44,130 nucleotides of DNA from an uncultured bacterium (GCA_949297715.1 CASFTJ010000013.1:1-44130), one strand, 5' to 3'; numbered from the stretch's first letter, positions 1-8,758 are shown. The notes: generated by a model from the letters alone, not told the origin. Made by a program: numbers and translations.

Positions 1-91
1 GCTGTAGTGCTTTTGCGATTTGCGAATGCAAATTAGCAAAACACGAAATGCCGTTACACGCGAGCGACCAAGACAATCGCGCCGGGGCCGG
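1..91 (+). repeat. Partial tRNA-tail hairpin element (left edge copy)
   Basis: The window opens inside a copy of the element also seen after tRNA-Gly and tRNA-Tyr near the right end. Bases 51-76 (GCCGTTA, then GCGAGCGACCAAGAC) match the Tyr copy almost exactly. Bases 11-41 form a strong hairpin (TTTTGC, ATTTGC / GCAAAT, GCAAAA) at the place where the other copies carry hairpins of different sequence. After AAGAC comes AATCGCGCC GGGGCCG, which reads as the T-loop 3' half, T-stem and acceptor strand of a tRNA. The parent tRNA would lie left of base 1. The reading frame through 3-126 is open, but I see no reason to call a gene. Confidence 0.6.
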
Positions 92-114
92 ATTTTTTTG
101 GGGGGAGGATAATT

Positions 115-702
115 TTATTTCTGCATAAACCAATCAAGCATCGGACGAATTTCGCCGAACTCCAAAGAGCTAAACTCCTCAGGCAAATTCCTTTCATAAT
201 AATTCAGATTTAAAGAATGTTTTACAGGAGATTCCACCCCGAAATTTTTGAAGTTTTCAACTATCACATCTTTGCCATCATAAACTTCTGAGTAATTCAA
301 TCCCTCATTTACACACTCAGGCAATTTCACATAAACACCATTTTCAGAATTTTCAAAACATGCAAGCCCATGCGCACGACAAACAAGCCCTCGTCTTTCA
401 TATAAAAAACAAGTTTTTTCTTCTGACAAAAAAGGACACCTGTGCATAAATCGCCCGTTAAAAGAAGCTTTATCTTCTAAAAGTCTTTTAATTTCAGCTT
501 TTATCTTTTTTTGAGCTTGAACATCCAACGTCAAAATCCCTGCCATCAAATATTCCATCTCAAGCCGTGAAAAAGGATAATCTCCAACTTCACAACATAA
601 AGAACATCCTTTTTTGCATTTAATAAAAGGTTTCTGGCTCTCAAATTCCGCTTCAAGAGTATTATCTATGAGTTCCAAATATTTCTTATACAGGCTGAAC
701 AT
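115..702 (-). CDS. YkgJ-type CxxCxxCC-cluster protein (putative metal-binding)
   Basis: A 195-residue soluble protein with the cysteine cluster typical of the YkgJ family (putative zinc- or iron-chelating domain): C29, C33, C36, C37, followed by C89, C98, C108 and C115 in the contexts HRCPF, TCFLY, LVCRAHG and LACF. Family members are widespread and thought to bind Fe or Zn (some resemble Fe-S proteins), but no reaction is firmly assigned. No signal peptide or membrane segment is visible, so it is probably cytoplasmic. Its ATG lies inside the end of thyX (17-base overlap), so the two are very likely co-transcribed and translationally coupled. The name is based on the cysteine pattern; the biological role is unknown. 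Confidence 0.8.
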   Translation of the reverse strand: MFSLYKKYLELIDNTLEAEFESQKPFIKCKKGCSLCCEVGDYPFSRLEMEYLMAGILTLDVQAQKKIKAEIKRLLEDKASFNGRFMHRCPFLSEEKTCFLYERRGLVCRAHGLACFENSENGVYVKLPECVNEGLNYSEVYDGKDVIVENFKNFGVESPVKHSLNLNYYERNLPEEFSSLEFGEIRPMLDWFMQK

Positions 703-1402
703 TCAAAAAAGCTTCTTTAGTCGGTTTTCTGCCGCAAGACTTGTCTTCATCACAGAATCCCCATCTTTCACATTTCGGGACAAGATAAGGCTTCAACCAG
801 GGTTCTTCCTCAACAAGCGCTTCGCACATTTTTTTAACCAGCATCCTAATCTCATACTGTGCACGTGTACAAAGCCTTAAATTTGCAAGATGAATCATTT
901 CTCTTAAATTTAAACTTGCAACCATTGAGCTTGCTGCAGCATTCGGAAGAACAAACCTTGCATCTTCTGCCGGAATTCCTGCCTCTACAAATTCCAGATA
1001 CTGCTCTGAAATTTTGCCCATAAACGCAATAAATTTCTCTTTTAATTCAGGATCTTTATCAATTGTCGGCGGAATTATATAATCAAACTGTCCTTTTTCT
1101 TTTACATATCTTTGGGACTTCTGCGAAAATGACATGTGTCTGTGTCTTACGAGCTGATGTGTGCAGGCTCTTGAAACATTCGATATCGCAAAACTTATCT
1201 GAATATGCTCAATTGTCGAATAATGTCCCGACGAAATTACTCGCTCAATAAGTTTAAGCATCTTTGCTTCGTCATCAGTGCTGTTATAAATATTAATCGG
1301 CATATCGGCACTGTAACAAGTTCTGCAAGCCGTATAAACAGTTTTTAGCATATTTTCCGGTTTTGAAATTAAATTTACTACCGGCTGATTATTTCCTTCC
1401 AT
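686..1402 (-). CDS. thyX: Flavin-dependent thymidylate synthase ThyX
   Basis: ThyX makes dTMP from dUMP using methylene-tetrahydrofolate and reduced FAD, and replaces classical ThyA. The diagnostic ThyX signature is at residues 86-98 (RHRHMSFSQKSQR, i.e. RHRxxSxxxxSxR), and the 238-residue length fits the family. I place the start at the ATG at 1402, because GGGAGG sits just upstream of it. The longer open frame (to 1435) would begin inside the rpmE terminator hairpin. The end overlaps the start of the downstream cysteine-cluster gene by 17 bases. No thyA-type gene is seen in this window. Confidence in the function is high. Confidence 0.96.
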   Translation of the reverse strand: MEGNNQPVVNLISKPENMLKTVYTACRTCYSADMPINIYNSTDDEAKMLKLIERVISSGHYSTIEHIQISFAISNVSRACTHQLVRHRHMSFSQKSQRYVKEKGQFDYIIPPTIDKDPELKEKFIAFMGKISEQYLEFVEAGIPAEDARFVLPNAAASSMVASLNLREMIHLANLRLCTRAQYEIRMLVKKMCEALVEEEPWLKPYLVPKCERWGFCDEDKSCGRKPTKEAFLNVQPV

Positions 1403-1422
1403 AAGTTCCTCCCTTTTGAAAA

Positions 1423-1457
1423 AATAATACCACACCTTTTTAGGTGTGGCATTATTT
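1423..1457 (-). terminator. Intrinsic terminator of rpmE
   Basis: A long near-perfect palindrome (core CCACACCT tttt AGGTGTGG, flanked by AATAAT/ATTATT) lies 24 bases after the rpmE stop on the leftward strand and is followed there by a T run. It separates rpmE from thyX. Confidence 0.85.
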
Positions 1458-1481
1458 AAAGCTTTCGTTACAAATATAAAC

Positions 1482-1685
1482 TTATGATTTTTTACCGTAA
1501 CGTTTGTTAAATCTTTCTACTCTGCCTTCAGAGTCTAAAATTTTCTGCTGACCTGTATAGAACGGGTGGCAGTTGTTACAAATTTCAACAGTGATGTTTT
1601 CGCCTACTGAACCTGTTTCAATTTCGTTACCGCATACGCATTTGATAACTTGTTTCTTATAATTCGGGTGGATTCCGTCTTTCAT
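1482..1685 (-). CDS. rpmE: 50S ribosomal protein L31, zinc-binding type
   Basis: A 67-residue protein starting MKDGIHPNY, the usual start of bacterial L31. The zinc ligands C16, C18, C36 and C39 (CVC and CNNC) are all present, so this is the C+ (RpmE) form rather than the zinc-independent YkgM form. L31 sits on the central protuberance of the 50S subunit and bridges to the 30S. AAAGAGG is well placed before the ATG. The gene appears monocistronic: its own -10 box lies upstream at 1751-1756 and a strong terminator follows. Confidence 0.97.
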   Translation of the reverse strand: MKDGIHPNYKKQVIKCVCGNEIETGSVGENITVEICNNCHPFYTGQQKILDSEGRVERFNKRYGKKS

Positions 1686-1750
1686 TTCTAACCTCTTTCC
1701 TTGGTTTCAAGATTCCAAACTTGATAATTGTTAATTTCGACTACTTAGAT

Positions 1751-1779
1751 ATTATACCGCAAAATAAAAATAAGCAAGC
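1751..1779 (-). promoter_or_regulatory. Probable rpmE promoter
   Basis: On the leftward strand a perfect TATAAT (plus-strand 1751-1756) has a weak -35 candidate (GCTTGC, 17-base spacing). The resulting leader to the rpmE ATG would be about 60 bases. Confidence 0.5.
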
Positions 1780-1952
1780 TTTTTTTAATATTTATTTACT
1801 CTTTTGAGTATTTTCAAGATAAATTCATGCATTTATACTAGGAAATTACAAAAGTATTATATAAAAGGTTGATGTTATTTTACCGATAATTTGAAATAAT
1901 AAAAATACACTTTAAATGAAGGTTGGTACATTATTACAGGTAAATCAAACAC
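1780..1952. other. AT-rich intergenic DNA, nothing recognised
   Basis: Very AT-rich spacer between rpmE and the next rightward gene. I see no open frame of note, no strong hairpin and no convincing promoter. Confidence 0.5.
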
Positions 1953-2120
1953 ATGAATCTGCACGAACAATGTCTGTTAAGATATTTACAAAAGCCGGAT
2001 GAGCTTTCATATTCTACTGAAATTTTAAAATTAAATAACTTTATACTTGAAAAACGTTTTCTTATTAAAAATTTTGTTGCCAAAACATCCCTAATCAATT
2101 ATACTGAAAATGTGAAATAG
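1953..2120 (+). CDS. Possible small protein (55 aa), uncertain
   Basis: An ATG-to-TAG frame of 55 residues (start MNLHEQCLLRYLQKPDELS) sits 34 bases ahead of the CHASE2-GGDEF gene and on the same strand. The composition is plausible for a helical protein. There is no Shine-Dalgarno before the ATG and no family is recognised. It could be a real small gene, a leader of the downstream operon, or chance in AT-rich DNA. Confidence 0.25.
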   Translation: MNLHEQCLLRYLQKPDELSYSTEILKLNNFILEKRFLIKNFVAKTSLINYTENVK

Positions 2121-2154
2121 TATTAATTTTTTCAATTAATCAGGGAAGAGTGTA

Positions 2155-3942
2155 ATGTTAAAAAAAATTTTATATACAATATGGTTGGTGCTTTTTTGTG
2201 TAGCTGTATTTTTTAGTCTTAGAAGCACAAATTTTAATGCATTTATCGACATGGTTGAGAACAGGACGTTCGATTTAAGACAAAATATTATGATTAACGC
2301 CCGCACAAAACAGCCCAATCAAGACATTGTAATTGTCGCAATTGATGAAGCAACTTATGAATATATCCTTGATCATTACGGCGAATGGCCTTTACCAAGA
2401 GATGTGTATGTAAAAATTATTGATTATCTGGAAACACAAACCCCACAGATTATTGCATTCGACTTAATGTTTGTAAAATCAATGAAAAGCCCTGTTAACG
2501 CTGATGAAGCTTTAATTAACGCAATGTCAAAATACAAAAACGTATTTACGGCAATGAACCTTGACAATCAACCCGAAGATTTAAGGAAGCCTCCTAAATT
2601 ACCGGATTCTCTTGCAGTTAATGTTACGAACTACTCAGATATAGATTTTGCCGACCTAACATTTTCAAATTGCAGAAGTATTCTTGAAGGGATTTTGAAA
2701 GTTACGGACAACATCGGCATGATAAACGTTTCCAGAGCTGACGACGGAATTTTAAGAAAAATGCCTTTGTTTGTGAAATATCAAGATAAATTCTATTCTC
2801 AATTAGGTTTGAAAGTCGCACTGGAAGCACTCAATCTGAGAACAGAAGAAAAAATAAATACAAAGAATTTTATAATAGACAAAGATTCAAATTTAATTCT
2901 CGGGGAACGTAAGATTTACGCAGACAAAGACGGCAGCGTAATCCTCAACTGGTACGGCCCTAACGGCACTTATACGCAAGTTCCGATGTATAAGCTTATA
3001 AAAGTTATCAACGGAGAAGCTCAAGATTCAGGATTTAATTTTAAAAACAAAATAATCTACTTTGGCACAACAGCCTCCGCACTTTTTGATATTAAGACAA
3101 CCCCGACAGGCAAAACCGTTCCTGGAGTAGAAGTTCAGGCAACTTATCTTAACAACTTTTTGGACAACAATTTTATAGTTAAAACCGACAAAGCAGTTAC
3201 GGCATTTACGGGAATTATACTTGCGCTTTTGACGGGATTCTGCATAATGAGGATTACATCAGCCTTTACGGCATCATTTGCGTCTTTATCTCTGTATTTA
3301 TTATATATTCTTATTTCATACTATATGATGAAATATTTTAATATATGGATTGAAGTAATTTATCCTCTAATGCTTGCGACACTTGCGTTTGTTTCGGCAT
3401 TTATCGTCAAATACCTTATCAAATCGAGAGATTTCGAGCAGCAGTATAAACTGGCAACAACGGACGGGCTTACGGAGCTTTATAATCACAGGTATTTTCA
3501 GGAGCAAATGCTTATGATGGTAGAAAATGCCAAACGCTATGACAAGGAGTTTTCACTTATAATACTTGATATTGATTTCTTCAAAAAATTCAATGACACC
3601 TTTGGGCATCAGGCAGGCGATGCTGTTTTAAGACAAGTTGCACACACGCTAAAGAAGAATGTTCGTGCAACTGATATTGTCTGCCGTTATGGGGGAGAGG
3701 AAATGAGTATTATTCTACCAAACACACCAAAGGATGAAGCTTCTGGGACAGCTCAAAAAATTTGTGAAAGAGTCGCTAATAATAAATACAAACTCAGCAA
3801 CGACAAAGAAGGTCAGGTTACCATAAGCCTTGGTGTTGCAACTTATCCCCACGACGGTTCAACCCCATCTGAAATAATTGAAGCAGCCGACAAACGACTT
3901 TACTCAGCCAAAAACAATGGCAGAAACAGAGTCGGAGAATAA
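2155..3942 (+). CDS. CHASE2 sensor diguanylate cyclase (GGDEF)
   Basis: A 595-residue membrane sensor. One N-terminal transmembrane helix (about 5-22) is followed by an extracytoplasmic CHASE2 domain (about 35-340), three transmembrane helices (about 350-425) and a C-terminal GGDEF domain. The domain opens with TTDGLTELYNHRYF; the active-site loop at about 512-516 reads GGEEM instead of the usual GG(D/E)EF. An inhibitory I-site RxxD (RATD) lies five residues before it. It probably makes cyclic di-GMP in response to an outside signal, with product feedback. The final Met in the loop is unusual but the metal/catalytic Glu is kept, so activity is likely. GGGAAGAG precedes the ATG. No effector (PilZ, EAL) is adjacent. 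Confidence 0.9.
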   Translation: MLKKILYTIWLVLFCVAVFFSLRSTNFNAFIDMVENRTFDLRQNIMINARTKQPNQDIVIVAIDEATYEYILDHYGEWPLPRDVYVKIIDYLETQTPQIIAFDLMFVKSMKSPVNADEALINAMSKYKNVFTAMNLDNQPEDLRKPPKLPDSLAVNVTNYSDIDFADLTFSNCRSILEGILKVTDNIGMINVSRADDGILRKMPLFVKYQDKFYSQLGLKVALEALNLRTEEKINTKNFIIDKDSNLILGERKIYADKDGSVILNWYGPNGTYTQVPMYKLIKVINGEAQDSGFNFKNKIIYFGTTASALFDIKTTPTGKTVPGVEVQATYLNNFLDNNFIVKTDKAVTAFTGIILALLTGFCIMRITSAFTASFASLSLYLLYILISYYMMKYFNIWIEVIYPLMLATLAFVSAFIVKYLIKSRDFEQQYKLATTDGLTELYNHRYFQEQMLMMVENAKRYDKEFSLIILDIDFFKKFNDTFGHQAGDAVLRQVAHTLKKNVRATDIVCRYGGEEMSIILPNTPKDEASGTAQKICERVANNKYKLSNDKEGQVTISLGVATYPHDGSTPSEIIEAADKRLYSAKNNGRNRVGE

Positions 3943-3963
3943 ACTCAAAAAGAGAATTAATGC

Positions 3964-4686
3964 CTAATCAGATAAAGTTTCCAAATCTGATACTTCAATT
4001 CCACGCCGTTCCCAAGTTATATTTTCTTTAACCTTTCTCGCCGGCATTCCTGCATATATACAATTTGGCTCATCGCAATTTTTTAAAACAAGGCTGTTCG
4101 AACCGATTACACAATTATCGGCAATTTTTACACCTTTAAATATTTGCGAATTATTTACAACCCAACAATGATTTCCAATCTCAATACCTTTATCATAATT
4201 CAATATTTTATTATTATCTTTGTTTCTGACAATGTGACCGTCGGAAGTTCGGAGTGTAATATTTGTAGCGAACATGCAATCATCACCAATATTAACTTTC
4301 ATCCCCGGCAACTTACCAAATATAATCCTGCAACCATTCATCACTGAAAAATTTTTTCCTACAGTAACAAATACTCCGTTAGGTTTTCCCCTTATTATAA
4401 ATTTTTTCACTCTATCTTCAGATTCTTTAAAAATAACTTTGGAGTTATCACCAAGAGATATTCTGCTACATATAAACTTTGGAAAAGGTTTATGCAAAAT
4501 AATTGTAGAATTTTTGCCCTTAAAACGTATAAAAAGACCTCTTACAAAAAATATTCTCTTCTCTTTACCGTTTTGGTCAACAGCTATTATTTTGTTTCCA
4601 CCAAAAATTAACTGGTCTACAAATTTATTATAAAATTTTTTCCAAAAATTTTTACATATAATATTCATATTAACAATCATATCCAT
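3964..4686 (-). CDS. Left-handed beta-helix (hexapeptide) acyltransferase
   Basis: A 240-residue protein with a hexapeptide-repeat left-handed beta-helix in the C-terminal two thirds: GVFVTVGKNFSVMNGCRIIFG, later VNIGDDCMF, IEIGNHCWV, VKIADNCVIGSNSLVLKN, then a YAGMPARKVKENITW cap. This is the classic ending of maltose/galactoside/capsule O-acetyltransferases, and the candidate catalytic His is in TSDGH. It most likely acetylates a sugar of a surface polysaccharide; the substrate cannot be told. The ATG is 14 bases after the stop of the upstream secreted protein on the same strand, suggesting an operon. No Shine-Dalgarno is obvious, and a start at Met3 or Met7 is possible. Confidence 0.8.
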   Translation of the reverse strand: MDMIVNMNIICKNFWKKFYNKFVDQLIFGGNKIIAVDQNGKEKRIFFVRGLFIRFKGKNSTIILHKPFPKFICSRISLGDNSKVIFKESEDRVKKFIIRGKPNGVFVTVGKNFSVMNGCRIIFGKLPGMKVNIGDDCMFATNITLRTSDGHIVRNKDNNKILNYDKGIEIGNHCWVVNNSQIFKGVKIADNCVIGSNSLVLKNCDEPNCIYAGMPARKVKENITWERRGIEVSDLETLSD

Positions 4687-4700
4687 TCAAATATCTAATT

Positions 4701-5387
4701 TTAAATAACCGGGACATCAACAGGATTTTCAAGAATTACATTCAAGACTTCACCCGTAGGTAAATCAACATGTTCACCTTTTCTAATCAAATCCGCAATT
4801 GTATCGTAAACAAAGTAACCAGTACTTCCGATTGCACCACCGATAGCGCAAACAGGAACCGTTATAATTCTTAAATATCCGCCTGCTGTATCTTCGAAGG
4901 TTTCATTTCCCCAATTAACGGCAGTTTTAGTAATATCACCGCTTTTTTTCATGGTTTTTCTAAACGCTTCACCAAACCCGCTGCCGTTTTGAATTCCGCC
5001 GTCAAGCGTCAAATCCTCTCTTCCGACAATAGAAAAAGCTAAAGGTAATTGACGTCCGTTCGGGGTAACTACATGGTCAAAATCCATATACAAAATCGCA
5101 CCTTTAGACATTCTTTGAGGCTCAACAATTTTGCTGACAGTTCCCCTTACAAGCGAACCTGAGGGAAGAATTACATCATTTCCTTCACTCTGATCGTTTA
5201 GCAGAATCGCCGAAAATTGCGACCCGGGACGACCTGAAACAGATGTAACAGGAGTTAAAAGTTCAAGCGAAAATTTTGTTCCGGCAGGGATTCTCTTTGT
5301 CTTTGCGTTTGCGCTGAAAGCACCCGCAAATGCACACCCCGCAAATACCATTAAAGCCATTATTACTGATAATATTTTTAATTTCAT
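4701..5387 (-). CDS. Secreted protein of unknown function
   Basis: A 228-residue protein with a clear signal peptide (MKLKILSVIMALMVFAGCAFAGAF, cleavage probably near ANA-KT; the FAGC could be an imperfect lipobox). The mature part starts IPAGTKFSLELLTPVTS and has repeated beta-strand segments with GSLVRGTVSKIV. This resembles small beta-barrel modules of envelope proteins, but I do not recognise a family. A C-terminal Gly/Ala-rich hydrophobic stretch (VPVCAIGGAIGSTGYFVYD) may associate with a membrane. AAGGAG lies just before the ATG. It is likely periplasmic or outer-envelope; function unknown. Confidence 0.75.
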   Translation of the reverse strand: MKLKILSVIMALMVFAGCAFAGAFSANAKTKRIPAGTKFSLELLTPVTSVSGRPGSQFSAILLNDQSEGNDVILPSGSLVRGTVSKIVEPQRMSKGAILYMDFDHVVTPNGRQLPLAFSIVGREDLTLDGGIQNGSGFGEAFRKTMKKSGDITKTAVNWGNETFEDTAGGYLRIITVPVCAIGGAIGSTGYFVYDTIADLIRKGEHVDLPTGEVLNVILENPVDVPVI

Positions 5388-5465
5388 TTCAAACTCTCCT
5401 TATTTTTTAAATGTATTTTAAACATTTTAGCACAAAAAATCAATATCTGGGTATTTATTAACAAG

Positions 5466-5494
5466 TTGAAAATAATCAAACAAATTGTTATTAT
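5466..5494 (+). promoter_or_regulatory. Promoter of TPR gene, possibly leaderless
   Basis: TTGAAA (5466-5471), 17-base spacer, TATTAT (5489-5494), then only 6 bases to the ATG at 5501. The transcript would start at or next to the ATG, and no Shine-Dalgarno is present. Confidence 0.55.
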
Positions 5495-5500
5495 ATATTT

Positions 5501-6427
5501 ATGTCAAAAGCGGAAAGAATAGAAGAATTACAAAATCAATTAAGCCAAGACAGCACAAATCTTGATGTCAGAAGAAAGCTTGCGGTGCTTTTGCTTGACA
5601 GCGGTTATGCTGATGAAGCATTAATGCACTTTTTGTATTTAAGGAAGGCGCTTCCGGAAGACAGCGGAATTTTTTATAATCTTGGAATTGCCTGCGAAAA
5701 ACTTAAAAGATACCCTGAAGCAAAAGAAGCTTACGAAACCGCAATTGAGCTTTCTCCAAATGAACTGGATGCTTCATATAATCTTGGGCTTGTTCTAACC
5801 GAGATGCAAGAGTATGACGAAGCAATAGAATGTTTTCAAAAAGTTCTTGCCACTGATAATCAAGACTCAAATTCTTACTTTAATTTAGGAATTTGTTATC
5901 TTAAAAAGGGTGATTTAGAAAACGCTTACGCTAATTTTCAAAACACAATAGCCATAAATGATCAAGATATTTACGCACATTTTTATACAGCAAATATTTT
6001 AAAAGAAGTCGGAGATATAGAAAACGCATTTGCGGAATTTAACAAAGTTATAGAAATTTCTCCTGATTATAGCTGGGCGTATTATAATATTGCATCAATA
6101 TTTTGGGAAGCGGGACAGCCTGAAAATGCGCTTAATTACCTTGATAAAACCTTAGAACTAAATCCCAAAGACGTGGAAGCTTACATAATTTATGCCAAAA
6201 TACTTTCAGCATACGGGCAATATGAAAATGCACAGGCAAAAATTCAACAGGCAATAGAAGCTTGCGGAAATAACGGCAACCTTTTTTACATAATGGCACA
6301 AATCGAAAAGCACCTTCAAAACCGTGACGAAAGCCTTAGATATTTTAATCTTGCACTTCAAAACAGCGCAACTCTTAATACCGACATAAAATTTGTTAAC
6401 AGAGAAATTCAATCGCTTGGATTTTAA
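5501..6427 (+). CDS. Tetratricopeptide repeat protein
   Basis: A 308-residue protein built almost entirely of TPR units of about 34 residues, e.g. GIFYNLGIACEKLKRYPEAK, ASYNLGLVLTEMQEYDEAI and SYFNLGICYLKKGDLENAY; I count about seven to eight. TPR arrays are protein-binding scaffolds. No signal peptide, membrane helix or catalytic domain is seen, so it is probably a cytoplasmic adaptor. The partner is unknown. It is read just ahead of proS (111-base gap), possibly as one unit. There is no Shine-Dalgarno; the promoter geometry suggests a leaderless message. Confidence 0.9.
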   Translation: MSKAERIEELQNQLSQDSTNLDVRRKLAVLLLDSGYADEALMHFLYLRKALPEDSGIFYNLGIACEKLKRYPEAKEAYETAIELSPNELDASYNLGLVLTEMQEYDEAIECFQKVLATDNQDSNSYFNLGICYLKKGDLENAYANFQNTIAINDQDIYAHFYTANILKEVGDIENAFAEFNKVIEISPDYSWAYYNIASIFWEAGQPENALNYLDKTLELNPKDVEAYIIYAKILSAYGQYENAQAKIQQAIEACGNNGNLFYIMAQIEKHLQNRDESLRYFNLALQNSATLNTDIKFVNREIQSLGF

Positions 6428-6538
6428 ACGGTATAAATAAAAGTTATAAAGATAATATAAAAATCCCACCAATATTTTTTTCATGCTAAAATAAAACAGC
6501 GGAAAAAGATTAAATAAAAAGAGGATTTAAAACATATT

Positions 6539-8272
6539 ATGAAAATGTCGAAATTGTTTGTACAAACTTTAAGAGAATTTCCGTCGGATGCGGAAGTTGT
6601 TTCTCACAAAATGCTTGGAAGAGCGGGTTTTATAAAGAAACTTGCCCCCGGAGTATACACTTATATGCCCCTGATGTGGCGAGTTTTAAAGAAAGTTGAA
6701 AACATTGTAAGAGAAGAAATGGACAGAGCAGGCGCACAGGAATTACTGATGCCGTTTGTTCAACCCAAAGAACTATGGGAAGAATCAGGCAGATGGGAAG
6801 TTTACGGCAAAGAATTAATGCGCCTAAAAGACCGTCACGACAGAGATATGTGTCTTGGACCGACTCACGAAGAAATTATAACAGCCGTAACAAGAGATGT
6901 ATTAAAATCCTACAAACAATTGCCTGTAAACCTTTACCAAATTCAATCAAAATTCAGAGATGAAATCCGCCCGAGATACGGACTTTTAAGAGGCAGAGAA
7001 TTCATAATGAAAGACGCATACAGCTTCGACATAGATGAAGCTGGACTTGATAAAGAATATCAAAATATGGCGCAAGCTTACAAAAAAATCTTTGAACGCT
7101 GCGGACTTGCGACCAAAATGGTTCAATCAGATTCAGGAGCAATAGGCGGAAGCGTTTCACACGAATTTATGGTAATTACAGACACAGATGCCGGCGAAAA
7201 CGATGTTTTCTACTGTAATGAATGCGATTACAGCGCAAATTCAAACCACGCAATATCAAAATTACCCCCCGCAACAGTCGACGGAAAAGAATATTTTAAA
7301 GAAAAGAAAATTCTTGATACTCCACACACACACTCAATCGAAGAACTGAGCGAATTTTTGAAGATACCGTCAACATTAATTTTAAAATCCTTAATTTACA
7401 TAATAGATAAAAAACCTGTAATTGCCTTAATCAGAGCAGACAAAACGGTTGAAGAAACCAAATTAATGAACGCAGCAGGCGGGATTGATATAAGAATAGC
7501 AACCGCAGGCGAAATTGAAGAATTGATGCAGGAAAAAGGATTCACAGCCGAAGCAGGTTTCATCGGCCCGAACGGAATGAATGGCATCAAAATTATTGCA
7601 GACGAAACCGTTTATGATATGAAAAACTTTGTAGTCGGAATAAACCAAACTGACAAGCATTTAGTTGGTGCAAACCTTGAAGATGTATTAACAGATGAAG
7701 TCATAAAAGCCGATATAAGACTTGTAGAAGCAGGCGAACTTTGCCCTGAATGCGGCAAACCGCTTTTTGTAACGAAAGGAATAGAAGTCGGAAACATCTT
7801 TAAACTCGGCACAAAATATTCAAAACCGATGAATGCGGTCTACACAGACATAAACGGACAAACACACCCTTATATTATGGGTTGCTACGGAATCGGAATT
7901 TCAAGAACTGCAGCGGCAGCGGTTGAAGCACACCATGATGAACACGGAATTAAATGGCCGCTTGCAATAGCGCCATACCATGCTGTTATAGTTCCTGTTA
8001 ATATTCTTGACGAACAACAGATGAAAGTTGCTGAAAAAATTTACTCCGAACTTCTTTCAGCAGGTGTTGAAGTTGTACTTGACGACAGAGATGAAAGAGC
8101 AGGGGTTAAATTCAAAGATGCTGATTTAATCGGTTTCCCATTTAGAATTACGGCAGGCAAAACGCTTTCAGAAGGGCTTGTCGAATGCAAAGTCAGAGCG
8201 ACAGATGAAGCGCTTAAACTTACACCAGATGAGGCAGTTAAAAAGATTATTGACGCAGTCAAAGAATTATAA
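6539..8272 (+). CDS. proS: Prolyl-tRNA synthetase (bacterial type, with editing domain)
   Basis: Class II aminoacyl-tRNA synthetase that charges tRNA-Pro. The start MSKLFVQTLREFPSDAEVVSHKMLGRAGFI is typical of bacterial ProS. Motif 2 reads FRDEIRPRYGLLRGREFIMKDAYSF (about 140-163) and motif 3 contains GCYGIGISR. The region between motifs 2 and 3 (about 225-410) holds the INS/YbaK-like domain that edits mischarged Ala-tRNA-Pro. The C-terminal anticodon-binding domain starts near PYHAVIVPVN. The 577-residue length is normal. AGAGG lies 16 bases before the first ATG and 22 before the second (Met3), so the exact start is not certain. A strong terminator follows. Confidence 0.97.
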   Translation: MKMSKLFVQTLREFPSDAEVVSHKMLGRAGFIKKLAPGVYTYMPLMWRVLKKVENIVREEMDRAGAQELLMPFVQPKELWEESGRWEVYGKELMRLKDRHDRDMCLGPTHEEIITAVTRDVLKSYKQLPVNLYQIQSKFRDEIRPRYGLLRGREFIMKDAYSFDIDEAGLDKEYQNMAQAYKKIFERCGLATKMVQSDSGAIGGSVSHEFMVITDTDAGENDVFYCNECDYSANSNHAISKLPPATVDGKEYFKEKKILDTPHTHSIEELSEFLKIPSTLILKSLIYIIDKKPVIALIRADKTVEETKLMNAAGGIDIRIATAGEIEELMQEKGFTAEAGFIGPNGMNGIKIIADETVYDMKNFVVGINQTDKHLVGANLEDVLTDEVIKADIRLVEAGELCPECGKPLFVTKGIEVGNIFKLGTKYSKPMNAVYTDINGQTHPYIMGCYGIGISRTAAAAVEAHHDEHGIKWPLAIAPYHAVIVPVNILDEQQMKVAEKIYSELLSAGVEVVLDDRDERAGVKFKDADLIGFPFRITAGKTLSEGLVECKVRATDEALKLTPDEAVKKIIDAVKEL

Positions 8273-8296
8273 TTTGAATTAAACAAACATTCTAAA

Positions 8297-8328
8297 AACA
8301 ACGGAAATAAAAACTCCGTTGTTTTTTA
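8297..8328. terminator. Bidirectional terminator between proS and GtrA-like gene
   Basis: Hairpin AACAACGGA / TCCGTTGTT with T runs on both sides, placed between two convergent genes (proS from the left, the GtrA-like gene from the right). Confidence 0.85.
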
Positions 8329-8757
8329 TTAAACATCAGCCAAAGTTTTCCTTCGAAAAGCAAAATGCTTAAACAAAACATAAGTAAGAATTGACACTAA
8401 AAATATTGAAATAATCTGCGCAAAATAAACATTCATATCCAATTCCTTGACGAGCAATTCAAGAATAATCGCATTAAACACATAACTTACAAGCCAAGTT
8501 GTACAGCATTTCAGATATTCCTTAATCCAATTACCTTTTGTACAAAACACAAAAACTTTCTGATTTACAAACGAAAAAACAGACGAAATTCCCCACTGAA
8601 GGGCCACGCAAATTTGATAGAATTTCCCGCCCAAAACAAAAACAGCCCCCGCAAAAATCAAATAAGAAACAGCTGCGTTTACCCCGCCGATAATCAAAAA
8701 TCTTATTTTATCGGGAATTTTGCACCATTTTTCATATAATAAAGCAAGTTTATTCAT
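8329..8757 (-). CDS. GtrA-family membrane protein
   Basis: A 142-residue protein with four predicted transmembrane helices, starting with the family hallmark IRFLIIGGVNAAVSYLIFAGAV and ending in the typical VLFKHFAFRR. GtrA-like proteins help move polyprenyl-linked sugars across the inner membrane or act in surface polysaccharide glycosylation; the substrate here is unknown. I prefer the start at 8757, because the upstream GatD-like gene ends TGATATG, with the stop one base before this ATG, which indicates translational coupling. A 12-residue longer version from 8793 would overlap that gene. Confidence 0.85.
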   Translation of the reverse strand: MNKLALLYEKWCKIPDKIRFLIIGGVNAAVSYLIFAGAVFVLGGKFYQICVALQWGISSVFSFVNQKVFVFCTKGNWIKEYLKCCTTWLVSYVFNAIILELLVKELDMNVYFAQIISIFLVSILTYVLFKHFAFRRKTLADV

Positions 8758-8758
8758 A

